Source: an uncultured Lachnospiraceae bacterium (GTDB lineage Bacteria > Bacillota > Clostridia > Lachnospirales > Lachnospiraceae). From it: a DNA stretch of 64,000 nucleotides. The translations under genes were made by a program, and so were the position numbers. Under the pieces are notes generated by a model. The model had not been told where the DNA came from and did no database searches. It saw only the letters and a program-made list of their open reading frames with translations. The stretch spans positions 1 to 64,000 of the forward strand of contig CAJUCN010000010.1 of the NCBI GenBank assembly GCA_910585005.1, in the 5' to 3' direction. This document shows, piece by piece, positions 1 to 8,741 of this stretch; positions within the stretch are counted from its first letter, which is position 1; every line of letters starts with the position of its first letter.

Positions 1-204
1 TCCATTTTGCTTATCTGGGTAGAATCTGGTGCCGTCTGGAAACATTAAATCATTAATTAATTCACCAACAACTACTGCTGAAGGCAAATTTTTCTGATTT
101 GTGCATGCTGACACTTCTTCCGTTGTTTTTAATATTCTCTTCTTAATAAAAGCATTATGATATTTTTTTATTATATCAACAATAAATTCTGATAATGTAG
201 ACAT
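1..204 (-). CDS. Phage tail-region hypothetical protein (3' end off window)
   Basis: An ORF starts with ATG at 204 behind a strong AAGGAGG ribosome site and stays open for 68 codons to the window edge, where it is cut. The product begins MSTLSEFIVDIIKKYHNAF. It follows the tail-fibre gene and the 65-residue protein on the same strand, so it is probably a late tail-end or fibre-associated protein. I do not recognise a family. Confidence 0.7.
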   Translation of the reverse strand, partial: MSTLSEFIVDIIKKYHNAFIKKRILKTTEEVSACTNQKNLPSAVVVGELINDLMFPDGTRFYPDKQNG

Positions 205-214
205 TTCTTCCTCC

Positions 215-412
215 TTAATCTGTAAAAATACTATTGATCTGTTCATCCGTCACCGGAGCTGTAAGATATGCATACAGTGATGTCCCATCAGGCATCCAAA
301 CTACACGCGGATCCGTATGAAAGTAATAAACATTTCCAAGATGATCCTGGTATTCTGCTAATAAATATCTCCCATCTACTACTGCTGTTACATTTACAAT
401 ATTATCTTCCAC
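215..412 (-). CDS. Small phage protein, 65 aa, unknown function
   Basis: Short ORF directly after the tail-fibre gene and before the truncated ORF at the window edge, all in one direction with almost no spacing. The product is mildly acidic, has no membrane segment and carries a YLLAEYQDHLGNVYYFHTD stretch that suggests a small beta-rich fold. Position at the end of the tail cluster suggests a fibre accessory or assembly factor, but this is inference from context only. Confidence 0.65.
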   Translation of the reverse strand: MEDNIVNVTAVVDGRYLLAEYQDHLGNVYYFHTDPRVVWMPDGTSLYAYLTAPVTDEQINSIFTD

Positions 413-423
413 TTTTCAGCCTC

Positions 424-1497
424 CTATCGCCTTTCCTTGATAACAGCATACGCCACGCCTAGCTGCCGCTCAACTTCTTGACCTTCCTTTATACATATAA
501 CATTATTGCAGACTGCTTTACATGGCCGATCATCTGCCCCTAGTTCCGTTTTTTTCACCGATTCTATCCCATAACCAGTCTTATCTACTGCCGGATCTTC
601 CATACCTTTTATAAACCTATCAAAAAAAACTATCAGCAATCCTCTCTGTGCCGTAATAAAACCATATGAGCTGCCTTTCGTCCTGGAAGAAGGTTGTTTA
701 TATGTATTCACTGTCATTGGCACAAATGGGTCATCTGCCTCTTTAAAAGAGTTTTCCTTCAAGTCTGCAAAAAATTTGGAAACCTTGCCAAACAAAGTCG
801 CCAGGGTATCCCCGGACTGTAAATCATCTCGGGTTAAGGCTGTCTCAAACACCGCTGCAAGCTCATACTCATGCTTTTGATCTTCAGAATCCCTTTTCAA
901 AATCCTGTACATCCTGTTGGTGCCCTTAAGCAGTTCCATCAAGATGGTGTCCTTCCGGTCAAGCTGCTTTTCCTCCCCTACCTTTACCCGGGGCAGTGCC
1001 ATAAACTGGTTTTGTATAGCATTTTTATACTTTTCATATTCTTCTAAATGCTCATAAAAATATTTTTTTCTCAGAAAATCATTGACGGAAAAGTCAAACG
1101 TAATTTCTGCTGCATTACTCACCCGCATCCCAATATTGTATTGATACTCTACTTCCTTTTCTTCCAGTATTGGGATCCGGTCACCATACTTATCCTGTCC
1201 AATTATAATCAGTTTCTCCACACCCATATTGTCCATGGCATACAGCCCGATCTGGCGCAAGACATACTCTCTATTCAGTTCGAGATTCGTCAGCACACAA
1301 GTAATATGAGTATATTCACCCTGCGCTTTGACTTCATCAAGCTGTATCTGCTGTCTTTCATCAACAACATTTGTTAATATTTCCAAACTGGAAGAACTGC
1401 CGGAACCTGTCACTGCCCTTGTAAGATGCATCTGCATCTCACCGGCATTTACTTTTGCCATGTATTCTTTTCCTGCTGTTGTGAGACAAAAATTCAT
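424..1497 (-). CDS. Tail-fibre / tail-collar type protein
   Basis: The 357-residue product comes directly after the YmfQ-like gene, where Mu- and PBSX-type phages encode their fibre. The first ~150 residues (MNFCLTTAGKEYMAKVNAGE, then LTNLELNREYVLRQIGLYA) resemble the N-terminal tail-collar/fibre domain that attaches to the baseplate. Beyond ~150 it becomes charged and helical (EEYEKYKNAIQNQF), followed by a C-terminal beta-rich part. Its start ATG (1497) overlaps the YmfQ-like stop by 4 bp, giving coupled translation. The host-recognition function is expected from position; receptor specificity cannot be read. Confidence 0.75.
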   Translation of the reverse strand: MNFCLTTAGKEYMAKVNAGEMQMHLTRAVTGSGSSSSLEILTNVVDERQQIQLDEVKAQGEYTHITCVLTNLELNREYVLRQIGLYAMDNMGVEKLIIIGQDKYGDRIPILEEKEVEYQYNIGMRVSNAAEITFDFSVNDFLRKKYFYEHLEEYEKYKNAIQNQFMALPRVKVGEEKQLDRKDTILMELLKGTNRMYRILKRDSEDQKHEYELAAVFETALTRDDLQSGDTLATLFGKVSKFFADLKENSFKEADDPFVPMTVNTYKQPSSRTKGSSYGFITAQRGLLIVFFDRFIKGMEDPAVDKTGYGIESVKKTELGADDRPCKAVCNNVICIKEGQEVERQLGVAYAVIKERR

Positions 1498-2021
1498 CCT
1501 TCTACCACTCCTCTCACGATACCGATATATCCTCCTGCAATCCCATAATAAATCTTTGATGTTGAATTCCGGATCAGGCGGTTGATAAACTTATAGGATA
1601 AATGTGCAGGTCTTGCAAGCCGCACGGCTTCGTCCGCAATCTCAAATGTTTCAACCAGATAGTCGCTGTTCACATACACATCAAAATGATACTCTGACGG
1701 ATGTTCCACAATTGTAACTGCATTTGCTGATAAAATTTGAAAAACAAGGTTTTCCAGCATTTTCACTGTGGCAGGCGGGTTACTGTTTAATTTTGCCAAA
1801 ACCCTCGCTCTCCGCTGCATCAGAGTGAGTGAAGAATTCCTTTCTATTCCGAATTCGTCTTCCCATTGGTCAAGGGAATATGTGGCTGATTTGACATAAA
1901 ACTGCTTTAGAAGCTCTGTAAGTTCCATTTCCATCCGGTCAATCTCCGGCTGCTCTGCAATAAACAGTTCTGCCATTTCCCTCATCTGTGCAACAAAAGG
2001 CGGCACACATTTATTGAGCAT
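1494..2021 (-). CDS. YmfQ/DUF2313-like baseplate protein (Mu gp48 type)
   Basis: The 175-residue product matches the DUF2313 pattern: an N-terminal helical part (residues ~10-45), a DQWEDEFGIERNSSLTLMQR segment, and the typical FDVYVNSDY and ARPAHLSYKFI blocks towards the C-terminus. This family lies next to baseplate J proteins in Mu-like and PBSX-like phages and caps the baseplate wedge. ATG at 2021 has GGAGG upstream and overlaps the end of the baseplate J gene by 11 bp. Confidence 0.86.
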   Translation of the reverse strand: MLNKCVPPFVAQMREMAELFIAEQPEIDRMEMELTELLKQFYVKSATYSLDQWEDEFGIERNSSLTLMQRRARVLAKLNSNPPATVKMLENLVFQILSANAVTIVEHPSEYHFDVYVNSDYLVETFEIADEAVRLARPAHLSYKFINRLIRNSTSKIYYGIAGGYIGIVRGVVEG

Positions 2022-3066
2022 CTGTTTCCTCCTTCACTGTAATCACAGGCATCTGTGGTACTGGAAACTGCCTGCTTGCAAGCCTGATACTTTTGTCCTC
2101 CCCGTTGATCGTAAATGACACAACATCAATTACACCCGGACAATCGAACAGAAAGTTAACCATACCAAGATATGATATGGTTTGAGACTGAAAAGCCGTA
2201 TCCTCACAATATTTTGCAAGCAGCTTATAAAGACTATTTTGTATTGTTTCTACAGCATAACCCTTTTTTACCAGCACATTAGCTGCCACAAACAGATCTA
2301 TCGCCTGGCCGCTGGTTACCAACACATCGGCTCCGATTGGGCGCTGGGATTCTATATGATTTTCTACCTCTTCAATCAATTTTTGCGGTGCTGGTTCATT
2401 TCCATCTGCAATGATCACCACATCCACGGTTCCCGGTCCTCTTGCAAGGTCATACACCTTCACTTTAGAAACCCCCGATACCTCCTTCGCCCACTGCACA
2501 TAATGGGCGATATTTCCAGAATTAGCAGGCGTCCGTATATGCTCCAGTGTTCTTTCCCTCAAAGAATCATCAGACTCTGTATCATAGCCTCCCGTGGCTG
2601 CAAGGGCATTAACCACTTTTGTAATGCGGCTTGTATCCGCTTTATTTATACTGCCTGCTGCCACATTGCCAATATCTCCAGCTAATGCACACACTGCCCG
2701 GGCTTTTACATTCCCTTCAAAGGGAATAGTAAAACTGTCTGGTACTGCAAAAACAATATCCCCGGCATAAAGCTGTACCCAGTAATATGTCCCAGGCTCC
2801 CCCTGCAGTTCCACCTCTGCTTCCGCATAGGTTGCCTCTCTCCGCGTAATCCCATAGTCGCTGCAGGCACTGTCCAGGTTGCTGCCCGTGGCAGTTTCCA
2901 CAAAAGCCTGCGGCAGGATAGACTCGATGTCCTCTGAATAGATCCGTGCAAGTTCATTTGCAACTGCCTGAAGGTTATCTGCCGTCCATGTCCCTTCCCG
3001 CTTGTCCGCTTCCGTTTCCAGTCTGGCTTTCATCCTTCCCAATATTGCTATAAAATCATTATTCAT
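2011..3066 (-). CDS. xkdT: Baseplate J-like protein (XkdT / Mu gp47 type)
   Basis: Baseplate wedge protein of a contractile tail. The product has the hallmark GGYDTESDDSLRERTLEHIRTP motif (about residues 170-190) followed by an ANSGNIAHYVQWAKEVSGV segment, both diagnostic of the baseplate J family. I place the start at ATG 3066 rather than the longest-frame start at 3099, because 3066 has an AGGT site at the right distance and overlaps the previous stop by only 8 bp. It lies between XkdS-like and YmfQ-like genes, the normal PBSX order. Confidence 0.9.
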   Translation of the reverse strand: MNNDFIAILGRMKARLETEADKREGTWTADNLQAVANELARIYSEDIESILPQAFVETATGSNLDSACSDYGITRREATYAEAEVELQGEPGTYYWVQLYAGDIVFAVPDSFTIPFEGNVKARAVCALAGDIGNVAAGSINKADTSRITKVVNALAATGGYDTESDDSLRERTLEHIRTPANSGNIAHYVQWAKEVSGVSKVKVYDLARGPGTVDVVIIADGNEPAPQKLIEEVENHIESQRPIGADVLVTSGQAIDLFVAANVLVKKGYAVETIQNSLYKLLAKYCEDTAFQSQTISYLGMVNFLFDCPGVIDVVSFTINGEDKSIRLASRQFPVPQMPVITVKEETDAQ

Positions 3067-3502
3067 TGTATACCTCGCTTTCATGGGTAAATCTTCCATA
3101 AACAGTCGTCACAGTATAACCTACCACAACTACGGAAGCTTCATGAACGAATGAAAAATCAGAAAGCTCTTGAATATATGGATTTATCATCAATGTCTCT
3201 GTGATATACCTTTTGATCTCACTGTCAATGATCTCCGGGCTGTTCGCCAGCCCAATCACATTTTCGATTTCCGTGCCATATGTATGACTGTATGCCTGCC
3301 AGACAAAACGCTTTGTTTTTAGTGCTTTATAGATCCAAACCTTCAAAGCCTCATCCTTTTCAATCAGGTAAGGTTTTCCGCCCCTGCGGAGCAGGCAATT
3401 GTTATCGTAATCATATGCCAGCTCCCGGAATACTGGCAGATGCTCTTCCGCCGCTGCCTCCTGTGCCGTATCCTGCACGGTAAAAGGGAATATACTGCTC
3501 AT
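3059..3502 (-). CDS. xkdS: XkdS-like DUF2634 baseplate protein
   Basis: About 147 residues from ATG 3502, which shares bases with the upstream stop (ATGA). The sequence shows the DUF2634 features: an N-terminal RRGGKPYLIEKDEALKVWIY block, where the gene product of the gp25/XkdS baseplate group contacts the tail tube, then KRFVWQAYSHTYGTEIENVIG. Function is baseplate assembly near the hub. Family assignment rests on motif and gene order. Confidence 0.87.
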   Translation of the reverse strand: MSSIFPFTVQDTAQEAAAEEHLPVFRELAYDYDNNCLLRRGGKPYLIEKDEALKVWIYKALKTKRFVWQAYSHTYGTEIENVIGLANSPEIIDSEIKRYITETLMINPYIQELSDFSFVHEASVVVVGYTVTTVYGRFTHESEVYNE

Positions 3503-3843
3503 CCTGCCACCTTTCCGCAAATAAAAAAGCTGTTACCTACGCGCTGCACTAATACCTGGTCATCAGGCTGTACCCTTAACTCCTTGTAAAGATCCAATAA
3601 AAACTGTTTTAATCCATCTGAAATAAACTCTTCCGCATCCAATATCTCCTGCAGCTCCTCATCCTTATTTGAAGTAATAAGGCCATTGTAAAAGATATGA
3701 TCCTCTATCACCTGTCCATTTATGGCAATGCTGAGCGGTTCTACACCTACAATGCTTGCGGTTGTCATATCATACCCGTTAAATGCTTTGCCCTGGCGTT
3801 TCATTATTTCCAGCATCCGTGCAAACGAATCACCCTGTGCCAT
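3499..3843 (-). CDS. xkdR: XkdR-like DUF2577 protein
   Basis: Short baseplate-associated protein, about 114 residues from ATG 3843, which is preceded by GAGAGGGGTGAT. The ORF remains open upstream to 3906, but those residues overlap the XkdQ gene and lack a ribosome site. DUF2577 members have a polar N-terminal helix (MLEIMKRQGK) and a C-terminal small beta domain ending VQRVGNSFFICGKV, as seen here. Stop is coupled to XkdS by ATGA. Confidence 0.84.
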   Translation of the reverse strand: MAQGDSFARMLEIMKRQGKAFNGYDMTTASIVGVEPLSIAINGQVIEDHIFYNGLITSNKDEELQEILDAEEFISDGLKQFLLDLYKELRVQPDDQVLVQRVGNSFFICGKVAG

Positions 3844-3856
3844 CTTATCACCCCTC

Positions 3857-4762
3857 TCAGGCAACTGTATCAAACCGCAGTCCAAGCGTCGCCGTGTGTT
3901 CTGCATCCCTTATGGTATGGCTGTCCGATATAATAACAAACCGCCCCCGGATCTTGGAATTCACTTTCTCAACAATAACTGCTTTCCCTGTCTGGAAATC
4001 TGGGTAGCCTTTTACTACAATCTTCCCGGATTCCTCGATGCCCTTTAATAATTTTTCTGCCTCTGCCAATGGATCCAATTCACTGCCGGATATTTTATAT
4101 GCATCCCGTATTGTTCCATATTGTTCCATTCCATTAGACACTTCACCCACTGGCTGGTCTGCCGCATCCAGCAGCACCACTTTGTTGACCATGTTCTCAA
4201 TACTGCTCTTATAACTCCCATCTGTAACATAATCATCACCAGTCACTATCCCGGCAAGCACTGCGCCATATTTTTCAATGCACAGGCTCGTTCCTTCCAT
4301 ATAAATATGGGCATCCGCACCTTCATACGCTTCCTTCACCACCTGGCTGATGCTTTTCTCCCCGGTGCTTATGATTTCCACTTCCCCTCCCGGATCGTAA
4401 ATGCTTCCGCATGGTATCCCGTTTTCTCCACACACCATTGCTGCCACCGTTCCTGGCGATCCCTTATATACTCCCATGGCTTTGCTACGCAGGTACCAGG
4501 CATAGTCATAAGCCATGTTCTGCATAGTAATTCCGCTCTCTGACCTTTCTTCGGTCACGATAATGCCATCAAACCAGATTCTTCCGGATTCCGTCATGAT
4601 CAGCCTGCCGCCTTTACCTGCAGCCACGTTATGAATGGTTTTACTGTCCGGTGCATACAGATAGGATATGGTTACTTTTCTTGCAAGCTGGTTTTCGTCT
4701 CCACTCCAGCTAATACTTTCTATATGTTTGGAAAAATCCACCCCGTCAACCGATATATTCAT
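3857..4762 (-). CDS. xkdQ: XkdQ-like tail hub protein (gpD-type)
   Basis: Central hub/baseplate protein that joins tail tube and baseplate. The N-terminus (VDFSKHIESISWSGDENQLARKV) and the LysM-adjacent location are typical of XkdQ/late-control D-type hubs; repeated short beta strands fill the middle. The ATG at 4762 overlaps the LysM gene stop as ATGA, so I reject the longer ORF start at 4837. Length of about 301 residues fits the family. Confidence 0.88.
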   Translation of the reverse strand: MNISVDGVDFSKHIESISWSGDENQLARKVTISYLYAPDSKTIHNVAAGKGGRLIMTESGRIWFDGIIVTEERSESGITMQNMAYDYAWYLRSKAMGVYKGSPGTVAAMVCGENGIPCGSIYDPGGEVEIISTGEKSISQVVKEAYEGADAHIYMEGTSLCIEKYGAVLAGIVTGDDYVTDGSYKSSIENMVNKVVLLDAADQPVGEVSNGMEQYGTIRDAYKISGSELDPLAEAEKLLKGIEESGKIVVKGYPDFQTGKAVIVEKVNSKIRGRFVIISDSHTIRDAEHTATLGLRFDTVA

Positions 4763-5385
4763 CCCGGCATCACCAGCCTCATTCCAGCAGATACCCGGTC
4801 TTCCGCCAGGCCATTTGCAGCTGCTATAACTTTCCATCGGGAGCCGTCATTGTAATAACGTCTTGCCAGGCTCCATAAAGAATCATTCTGCATAACTGTC
4901 ACCACCTTAGGTATTACATTTCCTGTGTTCCTGTCACAGAGTCCTGTCTCCGTATACCGCCTTACCCAGCTTGCCACCTGACCGGTATTCAGATCCCGTG
5001 ACTCCGTAAATGACCATGAGATATAAATATCTTCCTGTCCTTCTTTGTAGGTTTCATTCATAGATGATACCGTGAATAAAGTGTTTACATCCGTTCCGGA
5101 TATAATAATCCGCAGCGTCTTTTGCCCGTTTTTCGCTTTTTTCACCGCCTGGACAATTGTTTCCGGAGCATTTCCCGTATAAAAGGGGCTTGTCCTGTCA
5201 GGAAGAAATGTTGTAAGTGTCACCTTTATCAGTCCCCTGTTTCCCGGAACGTTCACTTCACCCACATTAAGCAGGTCAATGGTTTTATCTTTACTATCCT
5301 GTGTTATACTTATCTCGCGGGGATTTACAGCCAGTTCATACTGGCTGCCTTCCGTAATGATTAGAATACTCCTTGTTTTTCTCAT
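4759..5385 (-). CDS. xkdP: XkdP-like LysM-domain tail protein
   Basis: The 208-residue product has a long N-terminal domain (residues 1-150) and a C-terminal LysM module with the pattern VVTVMQNDSLWSLARRYYND, then ..VIAAANGL, ending in a proline-rich tail. In PBSX-like phages XkdP sits between the tape measure and hub, and LysM likely contacts peptidoglycan or hub. Start ATG overlaps the tape-measure stop as ATGA. Confidence 0.9.
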   Translation of the reverse strand: MRKTRSILIITEGSQYELAVNPREISITQDSKDKTIDLLNVGEVNVPGNRGLIKVTLTTFLPDRTSPFYTGNAPETIVQAVKKAKNGQKTLRIIISGTDVNTLFTVSSMNETYKEGQEDIYISWSFTESRDLNTGQVASWVRRYTETGLCDRNTGNVIPKVVTVMQNDSLWSLARRYYNDGSRWKVIAAANGLAEDRVSAGMRLVMPG

Positions 5386-7658
5386 TGGTTATCCTCCGCC
5401 TCTTCCAGCCTTTTCACTATTTCATCCGCTACCCTTTCAATATCGCTGTCGCTACGGACTTCCATATGTTCAATGTTGATTTGAAATTTCTTCTGTCCTC
5501 CTGTCTGCAGGGTTTCGCTGTTCGGCAGTATCTTGCTGCCTGCAGGAAGATTTAAAAGCTCCGGTCCGTGTTCTCCTACAGTGGTCCATCCACCCCTGAA
5601 AAATGATGTCCCTGTAGCGTTTGATGCAATATTCTGAAAACTGCCGGAACTTCCGCCTTCCGTTTCTCCTGCATCCCCTCCGCGGATCTTCCTTATTGCA
5701 GAAGCAACAAAGTCTATCCCTTCACCGATTTTGGAAAATACCGGTCCTATCACATCCCATACAGACTCTATAATACCCTGTACATAAGGGAATGCCCATT
5801 CTATTGCATCAGCTACAAGTCCGCATAACTCAATAGCCAGGTTGGCAATCGGTCCTATTACATCCCATGCTGTAGACAATACACTTGCTATTGCCGGTCC
5901 GGCCGTAGCAAATATTTTCTGCAGCAGACTCGTTTCAGAACCCATTTCACCATAAATCCGGGAAACTATGCTCCCTACATCCTGGATAATTTCTGACACC
6001 ACCGGCATGACTGCAGCTACAACGGACGAAAGCCCAGCAAAATTATTTGCAATTGTAGGAATTACGGAAGAAACAACTTCCGCCAATGTCATGACTACTG
6101 GTTCCACCGCTGGAAGCAGGTTTACGAAATTGTCCTTTAAAGTGAGAATTGCCGGGAGTGCCTGCGTCATTGCTCCCTGGAACATGGAACCAATCTGGTG
6201 AACTACCGGCTTAAGTGTCGCTGCCACTCCGGAGATTCCGCCTGCAAGTTTCTCAAAAACCGGTCCGGCTTTTTCGATCATGCCGCCTATAGCCTCTGTC
6301 ATTTCCGGCAGTTTTTCGATTATACCTTCTAAGGCTGTCTGGATATATGGCAGCACCTTTTCTCCCAGACTGGTAAGCATAACACTTCCGGCATTTTTAA
6401 GCTTATCTGCCATTGCAGACACGGATGCTGTCTGCGTCTTGAATGCTGCATCCGCCGCACCGGAAGCTTCCCGCATGGCATCCGTCTTTTCTGCAAAATT
6501 TTCGGCCTGGTTTCCTGCAAGTGCCAGCACTGCATTTTTTGCTTCCACACTGGAAAACAAATTTGCAAAGGCTACTGTATCGCCATCCACGGATTCCATT
6601 AGCTTCGACAGGATTCCCCCCAGCCCCTCACTTTCCAGTGCCGCTGCACCGGAAGCATATCCCATTCCTTTCAGGGCTTTCTCCATCTCGGATGACGGGG
6701 AAAGAAAAGACTGCATAGTTGCTTTCAGCTGTGTCGTAACCTCCGCCGTGCCGCCTGTGACGCCTGTCAGGGTGCTCATGGCACCGAATAATTCTTCCTG
6801 GCTAACCTTCAAAGCAGAGGCAAGCGGTACCACCTGCCCCATGCTGGATGCCAGCTCCGGAAAACTTGTCTGGCCAAGCTTTACCGTCATAAATGCCAGG
6901 TCGGAAGCTTTCTGCATTGCCTCCGCTGACGTATCCCCGTAGCCTTTCGTCACGGCGGACAAAAGATTAACGGAATCTGTAGTAGTCGCATTCCCGGCCT
7001 TTGCCGCTTTTGCCGCAATCTCCAGCTGCTTAACCGACTCTGATGATTCTCCAAACGCGGATACAACCTGATAAAGCCCATCGGTCAGGTCTGACGTGGC
7101 TGCACCCGTATCAATTGATACCTGCTTTAACTCCTTGGACATGCTTTGGAGTTTGCCGTTCACATCTCCATCCAAAAGGGTTCCGACATTCTGCATCTGC
7201 GCCTGGTACTCTACTGCCTGGTGTACTGCCATCCCCCCGGCTGCTGCCACGGTTATAAAAGCTGCTGCCGTGCCGATCAGTGCGGCCTTGCCAATCGCTT
7301 TGACTGCCTTTTCCGCACCATGTACCGCAATCTTTATCACTTTACTGCCTTTGATCTTATCCAAATGGCTTTTTATATTCTCTATTTTCTCAGATGCCAG
7401 CTCCGTCTTCGCTTTTAGTTCAATCGTCTTTTTGGCTATTGGTTCAAGCTTCTTTTTAACCTCTTCTATCGCCTTATAGGCTGTGGTGTTCTTAAGTTTT
7501 AGTTCCTTCTCCTTCACTTTCTGTTTGTCCAGCTTTTGAAGATCCTTTTTTGCTTTCTCCACTTCTCCCCGGAAACCACTGGTGGATTCCCTTGCCTGCT
7601 TCATCACACCGCTTACATTATCTTTAATCGACAACACGGCTCCAAACACTTCAGACAT
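5382..7658 (-). CDS. Tail tape-measure protein
   Basis: Sets tail length and is ejected with DNA. Starting at ATG 7658 (GAGGTG upstream; the ORF extends to a GTG at 7667), about 758 residues: charged coiled coil at residues ~20-115, a glycine/alanine-rich hydrophobic stretch (GKAALIGTAAAFITVAAAGG) near 125-150, a TP901-type minor tail core around 150-430, further hydrophobic segments in 480-640, and a C-terminal GGWTTVGEHGPELLNLPAGS motif common in tape-measure C-termini. It directly follows the frameshifted chaperone pair, as in most long-tailed phages. Confidence 0.95.
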   Translation of the reverse strand: MSEVFGAVLSIKDNVSGVMKQARESTSGFRGEVEKAKKDLQKLDKQKVKEKELKLKNTTAYKAIEEVKKKLEPIAKKTIELKAKTELASEKIENIKSHLDKIKGSKVIKIAVHGAEKAVKAIGKAALIGTAAAFITVAAAGGMAVHQAVEYQAQMQNVGTLLDGDVNGKLQSMSKELKQVSIDTGAATSDLTDGLYQVVSAFGESSESVKQLEIAAKAAKAGNATTTDSVNLLSAVTKGYGDTSAEAMQKASDLAFMTVKLGQTSFPELASSMGQVVPLASALKVSQEELFGAMSTLTGVTGGTAEVTTQLKATMQSFLSPSSEMEKALKGMGYASGAAALESEGLGGILSKLMESVDGDTVAFANLFSSVEAKNAVLALAGNQAENFAEKTDAMREASGAADAAFKTQTASVSAMADKLKNAGSVMLTSLGEKVLPYIQTALEGIIEKLPEMTEAIGGMIEKAGPVFEKLAGGISGVAATLKPVVHQIGSMFQGAMTQALPAILTLKDNFVNLLPAVEPVVMTLAEVVSSVIPTIANNFAGLSSVVAAVMPVVSEIIQDVGSIVSRIYGEMGSETSLLQKIFATAGPAIASVLSTAWDVIGPIANLAIELCGLVADAIEWAFPYVQGIIESVWDVIGPVFSKIGEGIDFVASAIRKIRGGDAGETEGGSSGSFQNIASNATGTSFFRGGWTTVGEHGPELLNLPAGSKILPNSETLQTGGQKKFQINIEHMEVRSDSDIERVADEIVKRLEEAEDNQ

Positions 7659-7668
7659 TTCACCCACC

Positions 7669-7875
7669 TCACTTTCCTGAAATGCTTTTCGTTATCACTG
7701 TAAAAGCCTCCAGGAAAGCCTCTTTCATGTTCTGAACTTCCTGCTCCCGGTTCAGCTCTGCCACCGCCTGGTAAACAGCCAGCTCATCCGGCGTCAGGGA
7801 AAGGATCTCATCCGGCTTAAATCCATGCTGCATCCAGTACCCTGCCGTCCACATGATGCGCGACTGTCTTAGGAG
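7669..7875 (-). CDS. Frameshift extension of tail assembly chaperone (gpT-like)
   Basis: The open frame ending at 7669 lies in the -1 frame relative to the preceding chaperone ORF. It is reached by slipping on A AAA AAC at 7875-7881 and then reads LLRQSRIMWTAGYWMQHGF and onward, adding 68 residues. An internal ATG at 7854 has no ribosome site. The charged helical sequence (EILSLTPDELAVYQAVAEL) matches tail-chaperone T domains that bind the tape-measure protein encoded next. The frameshift is read directly from the sequence; usage is inferred. Confidence 0.85.
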   Translation of the reverse strand, partial: LLRQSRIMWTAGYWMQHGFKPDEILSLTPDELAVYQAVAELNREQEVQNMKEAFLEAFTVITKSISGK

Positions 7876-8279
7876 TTTTTTATTTCTTCCGTCTCCCCAA
7901 TCACTTCAATCCCGGTATCTCCCAGAACCCCTGATAGCGTCAGCACTCTTTTAGCAATAAAATTCCGCTCCGTAGCCGTAAACATTTCCGTGATTTTGTA
8001 TTCCTGCCCGGTCTTAAGCTGTCCATTTGCCACAAGTACCTTTGCCGCCTCTTGCAGAGTCTTTGATGCACAGTAAATGGTGTACTGGTCAATTTCAAGG
8101 GAATCATCCGAAAATTCGTAACATTCGCTTATTTCCTTATCCGAAAGCCCCCTGACTTCAAGCACCATATCATCCATATCTTTAAGCCTCAGTTGCTCTG
8201 TCCGGTGCTTTTTCCTCTCCTCCATCCTTTTGGCTGCCTGCTGTGCAAATTTTTCAAACATAATTACTTTGCTGTCCAT
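7869..8279 (-). CDS. xkdN: XkdN-like tail assembly chaperone (gpG-like)
   Basis: A 136-residue, strongly charged, helical protein located between tail tube (XkdM) and tape measure, where myo- and siphophages encode the G chaperone. The N-terminus has AQQAAKRMEERKKHRTEQL and the C-terminus ends GETEEIKNS. Termination here gives the short form; slippage at the last codons gives a fusion with the 7669-7875 frame. Expected role is coating the tape measure and recruiting tube subunits. Confidence 0.88.
   Translation of the reverse strand: MDSKVIMFEKFAQQAAKRMEERKKHRTEQLRLKDMDDMVLEVRGLSDKEISECYEFSDDSLEIDQYTIYCASKTLQEAAKVLVANGQLKTGQEYKITEMFTATERNFIAKRVLTLSGVLGDTGIEVIGETEEIKNS
7875..7881 (-). promoter_or_regulatory. 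Programmed -1 ribosomal frameshift site (A AAA AAC)
   Basis: On the minus strand the zero-frame codons ATA-AAA-AAC form the canonical slippery heptamer A AAA AAC, two codons before the stop (AAC TCC TAA). Slipping back one base joins the ORF to the conserved downstream frame. G/GT tail chaperones in long-tailed phages use this mechanism, including lambda. I could not confirm a stimulatory pseudoknot by eye. Confidence 0.88.
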
Positions 8280-8293
8280 AATTTACATTCCTC

Positions 8294-8731
8294 CTACTCT
8301 TCTTGAATTTGGTCTAATGGAATCATGTCTGACGGGGTAAAAGAAAATGGATAATCCTGTGTTACCACTTTGCCTTTTTCCCACTCAAACCCAAACTCCG
8401 ACAAAGCCACGTTCCCGATCTGGTAGCGCTCTGTCTGTGCCCCTGTTGCATCCGGATCCTTCAATTTGGCAATGATTGTTGCCCGCGGATCCCTTCCTTT
8501 ACTAATTTCCTCCCGTACATCCTCAAAACGCGAAAAGGCTTTTGCCAGAGTTATCGTGCCCTCGCCTTTCTGTCCGGTAATCTTGGTATCCACGTCCATT
8601 CCCATCTGCACGTCTTCACGGTTTATTGTCACTTTTACTGAAATTTTGGTCATTTCTGCAAGCAGGAAGCCGTTAAACCACATCTCTGCCCATGTGCCGG
8701 AAAGCACACGGTTTCCTTTAATTGTTTTCAT
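8294..8731 (-). CDS. xkdM: XkdM-like tail tube protein
   Basis: Subunit of the inner tube of the contractile tail. The 145-residue product has the XkdM pattern: NRVLSGTWAEMWFNGFLLAE at the N-terminus, VKVTINREDVQMGMDVDTK, then GEGTITLAKAFSR and a C-terminal LSEFGFEWEKGKVVTQDYPF strand. It follows the sheath gene by 10 bp and has GGAGGAG before ATG 8731. Confidence 0.93.
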   Translation of the reverse strand: MKTIKGNRVLSGTWAEMWFNGFLLAEMTKISVKVTINREDVQMGMDVDTKITGQKGEGTITLAKAFSRFEDVREEISKGRDPRATIIAKLKDPDATGAQTERYQIGNVALSEFGFEWEKGKVVTQDYPFSFTPSDMIPLDQIQEE

Positions 8732-8741
8732 ACCACTCCTC

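Noticed and set aside
6280..6942. 220-codon plus-strand frame inside the tape-measure gene
   Set aside because: Antisense shadow; serine/proline-rich translation, no ribosome site, and the minus-strand tape-measure gene is clear.
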